From contig NC_031477.1 of NCBI RefSeq assembly GCF_000006565.2, positions 4,904,214 to 4,968,213 on the forward strand: a DNA stretch of 64,000 nt, written 5' to 3'. The position numbers were made by a program, and so were the translations under genes. The notes beneath the pieces were generated by a model. That model worked only from the letters and a program-made list of their open reading frames with translations. It was not told the origin of the DNA and made no database searches. Every line of letters begins with the position of its first letter. Positions within the stretch are counted from its first letter, which is position 1. This DNA is from Toxoplasma gondii ME49 (taxonomy: Eukaryota > Apicomplexa > Conoidasida > Eucoccidiorida > Sarcocystidae). Below, piece by piece: positions 48,601 to 59,800 of the stretch.

Positions 48601-51058
48601 TTTCCGAAAGCCTGCTTTGGTGAGACCGGTACTGAAACAAGTTGTCAAGGAGTTATCCACACTGTTTTGCTGCGGTCGCCCTTGTCTCTCTCGTTCGACA
48701 TTTTCAGCCTCATCAGGGAGTAAGTCTTGCTCCACATAGAGATGTCGCATAAGAGTGTGCAATGTCGGCATATCCTCTCGTTCCTCCAACACGCACAACA
48801 CCCGTCGTGGTTTAACCAAACCGAATAATTGGGGTGTCCTCACGGGAGGAGGCACGAAGGCTCCTGAAAACAAGAAGTTTCGCGGAGATATGGTGCTTTC
48901 ACTTCGTTATACAGACTAGCAAGGAGCTCAGGTGGAGAGGTGTTAGTGCAGCGATTATCAAGGTTGTGTAACAAATCTCATTCTGATAAATAAGAGAGAC
49001 TCCTCCTGTCTGCCACTGCCACACTGCGACGGGGAGCCATGCCGTCGAGAGGCATCGCATACATGTCTGTCCAAACAGCGACCTAAACTTAGTTGCACAA
49101 AATTGTGTACCACTGTTCCACGAATGAAATGGTACGTCCCCTTCCTGTGGCACAAATCGCGGCACATGCTGTGCTTGGACAGAAACAATACGGCAAAATT
49201 GACGCGAAGCAGTTCTTAATACTCCCGCGGCGAAAGTTCATTCTCCTTGCATCTGTATTGGTTGGTCCAAACATTGTATATCAATAAGCTACTGCCTCTG
49301 TTAAGGAGCTCTTGCCCGTTTCACGAATGCCAGTGAATAACACGTGAAGCCAGTCCTGTCACTATGGACTACACGGAACTACTTGTATGCTTGCCGCTTC
49401 CGCTGGTGCAGAAGTCGGAAACTGGTCAGCCGAGCCTTACCTTTGTAGCAAACGACTGCTTCACTGCACACTTCCACATTTTGGCAGATGGTTTCGCCAT
49501 TAACCTGCACACCGGTTTAGGCGCATCCACATGCAGAGTGGCTGCTAGCATGCACCATTAGCATTCGCAAAAGACTGTAACAATCAAACAGTGCGGGCTC
49601 AACAACGGGCTGGCTGCAAACACGAGTAGAGCTGGAACTCTCCTACATGACACGGTATTGGAGAGATCGGAAGTAGTATGCGGTGGCTACCTGCGTAAGG
49701 ACAAGGTTCCAGTGCTGGAATCAGAACCAATCTGCCCCCGTGCAACCAAGATGTGGACGCCGTATCTCAGGATGACAGATAAGGGGGCAGTTAGGCGCAG
49801 AATCACTAAAGGTGCAGATACAGCTGGAACATGATGAACGTATCCAACAGCCACGGCCGGCCGCGCAGACCAGAGCACGTGAAGAAGGTTCCGTGCCGTC
49901 CGCACGTTGTAGCGACAGACCACTGTCGCCAAAACGGCAACTGTTCTCCCCAACCAGACAATGAATAGAAACCCGAAAAGACACTGGTAACTTGGGAGGG
50001 AAAAGCTAGATTGTTGGCGACGGACTAACCGTAACTTGTCCAGCAGCAATAGCTTTTTCTGCCTCTCTCCTCGACAAGACTCCAGCCAGACTCAGGCGCC
50101 TTGCTAGCCATTCAAAGTTCCTGATGCGATGTACCAGCAAAAACAGAGAGCATTCCGACAAACACGGAAGACATGAGAAAGGAATGAGAAAGAAAAGGTT
50201 GCATCAGCAGGCTGTTACTTGACAAAGATGTCGCTCGGCAGGAGCTGACGGTTTTGAACCTGCTATGAGAAGGATGACTTTCCACTTCTAGTACGAAGTA
50301 GTTTCACAACCAAAAAAAGCGTATACGTAGGATGCGGAATCAGATACGCATGTATGAAGGCACCTACTAAAGCGCATGTGCATGTCTGCCTCTCTGCATA
50401 TTTACGCGTGCATTTCTATGCAGGCATCGCGACGACGAATGGGCTGCTCAGTGCGCGCTAAAATACCTCTATTCACCAGATACAGGCCTGCGTCCGGCTT
50501 TCGGAACCAGCACGCGCGCGGTGGTCCTTTGCAGGATAGTAGCGGTGGCCGCACGCTCAACCTGCTCCACACTTTGCAAAAGTTCTAGCTCAGTGTGATT
50601 CGAGCAGCGTAGTTCAGAAGAGCGGCACAGACACTCCTTCCTTCTTAGCGCCATCCCCACTTTTCAGCTGGAAGCAGACGCGGTGATTAATCCCACCGAG
50701 GCATTAAACGTAGAACTTACGTTCGGCCTAACTGTAGGGTCCTTCCCAACATTGCTACCATCGGTACGGCAGTTAGGGTACCACCCACGCTACACCTCAG
50801 GCATTTGGTGAAGATGGTTCTCCTCGTAGCAGAGGAAACTCAGGTACACATCGTATCTTAGGAGAAGTATGGTGGGTTAACGGAAGCTCCAACATAAACG
50901 AAGAAATGCCAGGCCAGTGCGTTGACGATTGCAGCCAATGTGACAGACGCAACCCCTGGATGTCGCTTCTCTAGTCGCTTTGTTCCCGGTTCGTTTTCCT
51001 TCGGCTTGAGAGATGGCCACCAACCGCACATAAGCATGCTCACTGAAAGAATGAACAA
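44918..51058 (-). CDS. Multi-exon membrane protein of unknown function
   Basis: Candidate complement exons in transcript order: 50882-51058 (ATG, one hydrophobic helix VASVTLAAIVNALAWHFFVY), 50477-50584, 49691-49983 (hydrophobic, starts CLFGFLFIVWLG), a segment near 48905-49090, 48108-48863 (252 aa), 47316-47464, 46107-46199, a segment near 45905-45995, and 44918-45653 (C-terminus). The chain 48863 to 46107 closes in phase (1, then 1, then 0); the others are individually well bounded but not all phase-linked. The first part has several membrane helices. The 48.1-48.9 kb exon is soluble with a strand-like block LPRHLIVVVSFHATQ. The last exon is Ala-rich then Ser/Glu/Lys-rich and disordered. 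No family recognised. An upstream exon is possible because a good acceptor precedes the second Met. Confidence 0.45.
48108..48863 (-). other. Long internal exon of the unknown membrane-protein gene
   Basis: It is preceded by an excellent acceptor (CTTGTTTTCAG) and followed by GTGGAT, phase 1 at both ends. It encodes 252 residues: a PRRVLCVLEERED block, an acidic Gln-rich linker, then EQFVDRRFRLSTRLQ and LPRHLIVVVSFH, which look folded. An alternative donor right after FHATQ (GTGATG, also phase 1) would drop the last 50 or so residues. Confidence 0.5.
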
Positions 51059-53824
51059 TCTCTATTTCTCCAGAGCCTCGCGGCTTAATCCGGTAAAATC
51101 GGTCGTCGGCCGAAATCGAGTGGAGCATGATTACCGTGCTCACCCTCCGCACGCTCGGGGAACAGTGGCAAACGGTCAGGTCTCAACCAAAATTCAGAGC
51201 CACATTAATTCTGACGCGTCAGTGATCGAAACAGAAGAAGGATACAACCACTTTTCGTGGCACGCTCTTGCGATTAGGAATTACTGTTGTCGGCCAGCAA
51301 TGAGGGCAGTCTCAACACGCGCGCCGCGTATAGACGCATGCAGCTAGCGTCCTTGCTACTTCGCGTGTGCTAGAGAACCTGTAACAGGATGCGAGTCCAA
51401 ACGGGGCGTCGGAAGCCAGACGCCAATTAGTGGTTGTTTTGTCGAGATTTTTGTACTATTGAAGACAATTGTCTGCCTGAGACGTGAATTAACTAAAAGC
51501 AATAAAAGCCAGTCATAATGAGTCATACTGTCACTATCTCCCTCCAAGGTCAAGGGCTGGTCTCAGCTCAACGGAAGAAGAACAGACCTATATAGGTCAC
51601 TGCCACGCATGTACCGCCGGCACTTCATGATAATCTCGGCATGTGAAAAACGAAAGGCTTTCTGCTTTTCTATGCGCCAGCTTGATACAAACTGCACATC
51701 TTCCCGGAATGCACCACCTCACGAGCCTGAAAGATTTCTATTCGCCGCGGACATCTCAATATTTTTGGGGTTGTCATGTCGTTAATGTCCCCGAAGAATC
51801 TCGAAAAGCATCACAATTCCACATATGTGCCAGGATTTGCCTGCTGTACTGCTTGGGCCTGCCACCCCTTTGTAATAAAACACTAATGAAGCTTTAAATG
51901 TGCATGGATGGTCGAGAGACCGCTGTTGCAGGTGCGTCAACGGGTCAAGGCTTTACCCGTTTGTGTTACAGCATCACCTTACAAAAACTCCGTTGGTGTC
52001 TTGTTTCCGTCGTTGCCCCTGGAAGCATTGAGGAGTCAGAATATTTTTGTCCCTAAAAAAGAGGCATGTGCTGCCGGATCGTCAGACATATTGTAACAGT
52101 GTGACGTGTTTTTTCCCGCCAACATATCAGGTCCTACGGAATTTTTGACGGTCTTTGGATACCTCTAGTTGCTTCATGGGACTGGAGGAAAGCCACTAGA
52201 GCAGTGTGTATAGCTACAGGCCGTGAAACACGTCGTAGAGAAGAAAATGTTATATCTCCCGTCTTTGCAGGATTGCGTCTCGAGACTAGGGGAATCAGCC
52301 GTGTTCACTGTATGCTGCTCACGTGCGTTGTACCCCTCAAGCTCGTTGTGAAACCCGTCCCTATCTCGTGACCGAGGCCTTAGGAGTCACCTCGAGATGG
52401 CCATACATGCGCCTCACAGAGAATGAAGCGCAGACGATGCGGAACCCAAACTAGCGTGCATGGGGTAGTCACATCAGGATCTTTAATGCGGGGTCCCCAG
52501 ATAGCTCCAATGTACCAACTGCGTCAGTGTTCGTTCCTTGTGTTCAGTGGCTGTCATGATAGAGTAGATCATTTCACAAACTAAAAGTGAAGTGCCTGAC
52601 GATGTGGGTCTCATGAAATCGTTCACGCTGCTAAAGTAAGGACTTTTGGGGGCACGTCTCTTGCAAATTATTAGAAACATATAATCGGATAGACCCTGGC
52701 AAAAGCCAAGTACATGAAGCAGTGACATGGGAAGGGCTCGCGATAACGGCAGTTTGAAAGCTTCCTCTCGACAATCGCCTGAACACCCGAAACTGGCGCA
52801 GGGCATGGTGTGAGAGAGTCAAAAAGTGATGCTTTGCGAGTGTCATGGGGGCGTGGAACAGACAGCGGTTAATTGATATTGGGCCTAATTCGAAGCTGTG
52901 AAAAAGTAGTTAATGCCATCCACAGTTTTCTACATACTACACCCTAGCCAGCTACCTTTTTCCAAATTTTCCGTGTTTTTACAGAACCCGCGGTTGTTCT
53001 CTTTCCCCTGCTACGGTGCACGTGAATGCAGGCGTGTGACGTGCAGTCAGTGTTTTTGTCGGTGTTGCTTACCATTTTTGTCGTTTATCTTTAAGGTTAC
53101 CGACACTGTTTTTGCTTAAGCTGCGTCGCTCACTCAAAGGCTTTCGGTTTTCTACTCAAGGTTCTGCTCTGTGGGAGCCTTATACTGACACGGTGTTTTT
53201 GGCAGTTATTCCGAAACTGAAGTCAGAGATGTGCTGAACGCCGGAATTATCCGATTGCCACTGTGCAGGCGAAGCCTTCGACTAAGCGCCCATAGACTGA
53301 AGTAGCCGCTTGTCCATTCTGTCATAGGAACTACATGGCTGCACGTATCTCGCACAGTAGTCGGCCGTCTGACAGCTGGTGGAAAAAGCGGTATCGGGTC
53401 GTGCGTGTTTGTAGCTAATTGCGGAGGGTTCTGGTCGGAGGCCGCAATTCGACGAAGGGCGTTTTCGCCGTCTGGCGGCGTCTGCTTTCTGTAAGGTATA
53501 GAGCAATGAGAGAAGCTTTAGAAAAGAAAGAACTGCCACGTTCCCGCGGTTCTGTTGACTGGTGTTACGCTGCGAAAAACCAGAGTTAGGTCCCATTCCT
53601 GACTTTTCGAGCTGGTAGTGATGTAAATTGTGGCATCTGCATCAACAGGGACATACTCGCGATTCGAATCTAATTTCAGCACTGAAGGACGCCGTGAGTA
53701 GGATAAGAATATGGTCGCAGAGTTCTCGTGGGAGTGAACAGTTTTCTGTGCTGATATGTCACTTCAGGGACAACGACAGCGAAAGACGTTGGACGCGGGA
53801 AGCCCACGGTATTCAAGTTAAGCC
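51059..53824. other. Divergent intergenic region
   Basis: This spacer lies between the start of the minus-strand membrane-protein gene and the plus-strand giant ORF, and should contain both promoters and 5' UTRs. Only short frames are present. The segment 51640-51900 (plus) is open but has no context to support it. Confidence 0.5.
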
Positions 53825-56800
53825 ATGAAATCGTCTAAGACCGCTGACTCTCCAGACACAGTGACTGAAAGAAGCAAAACTATTGGTCTGCATAACTCTT
53901 GTAAAAGCGCCTACTGCAAGCAGAAGAATGTTATGGGGACTTTAGAAGACGTATTGGTTTTGTGTTGCCCGGACAGAAACAAGGGAACTTTTAGGACTCT
54001 TCCAGAAAAGGTAAAACGCACTAGACGACGGCGTCCCCGCAGTTACGAACGAAAACAGGCTCGTGATAAGAGCATTAAGGGAAGGGGGACGTACCCTAAC
54101 CCGTATTTCTCGGCTGCAACGTACCAAAACCGCAACGGAGGATGTGCGAAGGTGCCGCCGATTCGAGCCTCGAGTGAACCGCTGGCGGTGGCGTGCAACA
54201 GACATCAGGGGGGAAATGAGGGACGGAATGGCGCAGTCCCGCAAGGGCCAACGACGCCTCAGATACTGTATTTTGGGCAGCTTCCAAGCACTAATGGAGA
54301 ACCTTCGCGGCAACCGCTTTTTCGTCAGATACCACCATCGCAAGGCTTATTGCAGCGAGGATTGTTTCTCCAGAGGACGCAGCATAACGCTGGCGGCGAG
54401 GGAGAACGGCGGAAGCAATTGGGCGTGCTACGAAGGCAGGCCTGCTCGTTGCAAACGTCAAAGAATAACAGGGGCCATCAGGAGGGGCCAGAAATTGGTC
54501 GTCATCGTCACCTGCCAAGTGTGGGGAGAGGGGGAGTACAGGGTGAAAGGAGTAGGGTGATAGTTCGGCGGAACTGCTGCTCTCGAATGCAACGACCCGG
54601 TGGAGATACCTGTGACGCCTCGAGACCAAATGATGAAAACGAGGGAGGAGAGAACCCAGAGAAATGTAATCACCCAAAAAACGCAGACACAGTGGAAATA
54701 TCAGATGCGACTAGCAAAACTCGGCAACACTTCGAACGTCAAGTAACGCGTGCAAATGGGAGAGGGGACTTCAACAACAGCAAGAACAGGCATGGCAACA
54801 AACCAAAAGACTGCATTCTGGAGCTTGAAGAGCTGCGAAGAACAGAGGCTGACCAATGTGTACTCGGATCTATAGCCTATAGCCAAGGTGGCCGCAGTCA
54901 TAATCTGGCGGAGTCAGCATCGGCCCAAGGAACCCGAAGCCTTGCGTGGACATCTTTCGCCGGTTCGAGTGAAGCAGAAATGTCGAATCTTTCAGAACAC
55001 ACCAAGGTCCCTTGTGCGAGATCACCGACGGAGGACCTCAGGGTCTCTTCTACACACTCAGTACACCCACCTTTATTCGCACTGAGTGCGTGTTTCCCTC
55101 AAAACTCCGGTAAGGGAAAGGCGAATACAGTTAGTACGACTTCACTGGTGTGGGCGGCTTCTGTCGGCGGTTCTCCCGTTCTATTTCCTGGAAATGTTTG
55201 TCTGCGTAAGAGACTTCAAGACTCACCTGTGACGTCGTCGGATACCAGAAAGACTTCAGAAGGTCTGGTTGGATCGCAAGAGAGTATGGTTTCCGGTACA
55301 ATCGAAACTGAACGGTATATTTCTCCTGAGAAGGGAAGAGACAGAGTCCAGGGTGGAAAGAAAGCCTCGGAGTTTCTTGTAGCAGTTCGTCGCGGAGTGA
55401 CGCGTACAGTCTCACAGTCAGAAACTGCAGGACCATTGCCTTCCGGAACACGTCCAGAACTTTTGTGCACGACACCTGTCTCCGGTCGTTCTGCTTCTGG
55501 GGATCGTTCTCTTGTTTGTGCAGAGCTGTGTCACGTCGCGCCTCTCCACCTTGCTGTATCTTCTACTATGCAGATGCATCGCGTAGAGAAAAAAGTACGA
55601 ACAGCGGGGGAAGCTGGTCAGGGGAAGTCTAGCGTGACTGACAGCGTCGTTGGAACGACGGTTGTGGTTCGGGAAACCGACGACGTTGAAACTTGTTTGC
55701 TGGAAGAGAGGGGAAAGCTCCAAGGTGGCACCCGCACTTCTTCAAGACTAAAAGGACAGTTTTCTTCAATGTGTGACGGTGTCTGCGTTTCGTCTTCTCC
55801 CGCTCTGTCGACGGATGTCTTTTGGGATTCTTCGAATGAGGACCCAGAGGTCCGGCTGCCGCCTCACACATGGCCCAGCGGCTTCACACACCCTACGCGC
55901 TTTTCTCCTCATACGCAGCACCGGCAGAGTGCTTTATCGTTGGGACCAGAGTGCAGTTGTGGTATATTTGGCGGTCGCGGCTTAAGCATCCGCAGACCAG
56001 GTGTGCATCCATCAAGTCGTTGCTGGGTAGACAGTGACAACCACGCCGAGTCTAGCAGGTTTAAAGCAGCACCAGGATTAAGTATGGTAGTTGATAAACC
56101 TGAGGAAGGCAGAAGACAAGAGGTGGCTTGCAGTCTGCGGGAGTTGGGCACAAGCGCTAAGCACGGGATCCTCCGCTCGAAACAACGGGATGGCCGAACT
56201 GAATGCGCTGACGGCTGTAACCATAAAATGCCGTCTGAGGCAGAGGTGGAAATATGTGAGACGAACACCACATGTCGTCTCTTTGGAAAAGCCGTCCAGA
56301 AGGACAAAGGCAAAGAGCAGCCTACTTCGATTCAACGTGTTTGTGGCGTCCAAGCAGAAATCAATATTACTTGTGTGGAAAGTAGGGGAAGGAAAAACAG
56401 TGATTTGGTAAGCAGTCAATGCCGAGGCAATAAAGAAGCAGCAGAAAGCGGTTCATATTGCACTGCAGATCCGACAGGAGGAAGCGCTTTATCGAAATCT
56501 GTATCTGGTCTGATGTTCGGCAATTCAGCACAACGCGATATTCGTTGTGGAGTTTTGTTGGCAAGAGAAGGACCGCTTGCATACAATTTTAGTACTTCTA
56601 GATATATGACAGATCCGACGGTCCTGTGCTCCGGAAGCAGACGGACGAACCATCAAGATAATTCTTCTCTCTACTCGTTTGGTCCGTTCAACTACACAGC
56701 GGGAGCTGCTGTTGGGGCTCCCACTCGTAGCAACCGTGGAACGAAAATCGGTGATTGCCTGGCGCATGAGCGAACCGAAGGAGTCCACCCGGAGGCACCA

Positions 56801-59800
56801 GACGATGAGCCCGCCAGGAGCTGGCCAGCCATGGCGTTTCTTTTTCCCTCTCCTCTTCAAAAAAGACTGAAGTTATTTGCGACAGCACACAGCCGTTTTA
56901 AGCGAACAATGATTGATCTGGAACAAGGGAAGCTTCGACAACCTCGGGCTTCGAGGCTGGGAGTTCCACGGTCTACGGTAATAGATTGTCCGACCACCTG
57001 CAACCGCAAGCTCGTGCACGTCTTTGGACGGCATCGTAGATCGCAGCTGCGTTCACCCTATAACATTCAAGAACGCAGATATCCTGCAGATCAGCCGTGG
57101 CGGTGCTGTCGCCGCGAGTTGTCGGAGGGCACGGAGAAGACAAAAGAGGTGGATCAAAGGGGGCGTTTAGTCTCGGCGGTGCACCCTATTGAGCACACTG
57201 GAGCAGCTACCCAGCTAAAAGATATGGCACACACCCTGAACGAAAAGAACAGCAGAACAGCAGAAGAGGCGGCGCATCCGACGTGGGCGGAAGGAAAAGT
57301 CGGGCTACCAGATGATCACGACAATTTAATGGCGAGTCTCTTCAGAAAAGCTTACACAACCCAGCTGAACTCATCCAAAACCGTCGCTAGCATCCGTCAC
57401 ACCAGCGCCGACAGCAGCACAGTTTCGGAAAGCCACGATGACAGTCGACCTTCCGATTTTGGCGCCGAAGCCAACTGTGGAGACACAATAGTTCGCCGGC
57501 CACTTGGCGGCGCGGGGAAAAGCAGAAGTGGAGTGACCAGTCTCAAAGAAACCAGAAAAGTAAATGCGTGGAAAAAACGTATATGGACGGAGAGTGGCCC
57601 CGCCGAATGCAAGACCGCAACTAGCAAGGTGGCTGAGGTTGGGAAATCCAGACAGGAGCCACATTTCGACGACAAATTATTCGATAACTGCGATCCCCGA
57701 GATGAGACACAAAACTCGGAGAAGATCTGCCTCCAGGAGATATTTTGTCAAGACCTGATGATTCTCGAGTTTGTTGACGAAACGTTGAACCAAGGAATGA
57801 GAGATAGCAACGAGAAGAAAAACACAGGAGATGTGGCCTGCCGACCGTCAGGAGACTGTAACCCGCGAAGAGACCGCACCTCTGACAGCAAGCAACCAAA
57901 ACTGAAACTTCAGCAATATTGCCATGCGGGGGCGGGAACTCCGCTGCCTGTACTCATGCCGACAGAATTCCTGAGCGACGATTCTCTAATAACAAAAGCG
58001 GAGGCACAACGCGGTGTTCAGTCATCCCTGGTAGACACCCGTAAATCCGTTCCCACGGTCACTGGACAGAAACGCTGCCACGATGAGGTACACAGTTCAC
58101 TTTTACAGAAGGAACTGTCTCCTCTGTTGTGCGACTACTGGACTCAAACAGCCACACTTGTCACAAAAGCCGGAGTAACCATGTACTACGTCACTACACA
58201 GCAAATTGGCGCGTCGTCAGAAAGAACAGATCAGTCTGTGAGCGACGGCAAGGCAGAGGTGGGCAACACCAGCATGCGTAGGACAAGTGGCCTGGAAACC
58301 TATTCTCAGGCTCTAGGAGAGTTTGATGCGGAACCAGAAGTGAATGGAGAGATTATCAGTGACGACGGAAGCCTAGCGGCAACTGGCAGGAGTGGGGATG
58401 CTCCTCCTTTTGTCGAAACACCAGCCAATCAGCATGGAATTCATCAGGTGGCATGCGTAGCCACTCAGCCCAATGCAGCCCTTAGAGTCGACACTTTGTC
58501 GCAGGTACCGCATGGCATTTACACGCGTTCATTGGGGACGTCCTTTTCTACGGTCGAAACTGAAGAAGCCGAAGGAATGTTAGCTGGCGTCTTTTCCGTC
58601 GTTGATTCGGGGGGTGCCTCAGGTCTTTCAGGAGGAAAGTCGGAGGCTAAAAGACTGAAGAATCAACACCTTCCGGGGGAAGCCGAAAGAGTTGCATGCC
58701 GAAAAATGGCACCGCCGATTGCTTGGACACCTCCTTTCTCTCGAGATAGGAACGGCAACGAAACGTTGGAAAGTACGAGGAAACCTCCTCATCCTGACGA
58801 TCGATGGACCAGCGGAACCACTGCGGCAGAGTCTTGTGTGAGTAGACAAGATTCCACAGAGCGCATTACAGCTGTTGTAAGCAACACCGAAACGGCGGCG
58901 CTGGAACCTGAGAACCTTCCGCCGCCGTACGTGAGGACTGTGCCGAGCGCACCGGAGCCGATGGAAGGTTGTGGACAAAAACGAAGCCGCTTATTAGTGA
59001 ACAGTAGAACAGGTAGCCACGGGCCGCCGCCGGATATCTCTGCGCCGCTTACACAGCGGATACGGCTGTGGCCTAACGAAGATGATGTCGAAGAAGATGA
59101 ATCTGGAAAACAGTTTTTGGAGTCACTCGCTTGCCGACAACGATGCCATCTTGCTACTATGCGTCCTCTGCCTTCCAGCCAAGACGATCTGACTGGATGG
59201 TGGGGTAGCACCAGCGGCTCAGATACGGAGCAACATAGCCACATCTGTGATGAACGCACCAGTGTTAGAGCGTTTAGTCGCCTACAACAGCGTCAGGGCT
59301 CCTGTATCAGTTCTCACATCAAGCTTTCTCTTTCTGAAGGAGTTCCTTTAGGACCAGCGAAATCCTGTATCGAGAAGAACGAACGAGCGGATCTCCATCT
59401 GTGGCAGCGGCGCACTCCTCAACCCCAACTATCAGCGTCATCAGCTCAAACATTAAGGGATAGCGAGGTGCTGCAAAGACAGCGGAGTGACAACATTACA
59501 TTGGAACAAACGCTGCATTCGGTAGCAAAAGAAGCGGATACTACGGTCCAGCACCATGTTGCAGCGTTGGGAATCTTGGGGCTGTGTTCGGCTTCCCCTA
59601 CGTTTGTCCCACAAGCCTTTCAGCAGCCAGTCCACCATCAAATTGAGCAGCATTTGCTTTTCCACCAACATGAAAGTCAGCCGAACCACGATCATCATCA
59701 TCCTTCACACTCTTGTCGAGGTCCTCAACTGCTGCCGCGGGCGGACCTCCAGCCGAAGCTAGTGACCGGAAGCGTGCACATGCAAGAAACGAACTCGTTG

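Noticed and set aside
54063..54560. Alternate frame with basic and Trp-containing segments that superficially resembles an AP2 DNA-binding domain
   Set aside because: It lies wholly inside the 8.2-kb main frame, lacks the conserved AP2 strand pattern and has no splice edges, so I treat it as a shadow frame.
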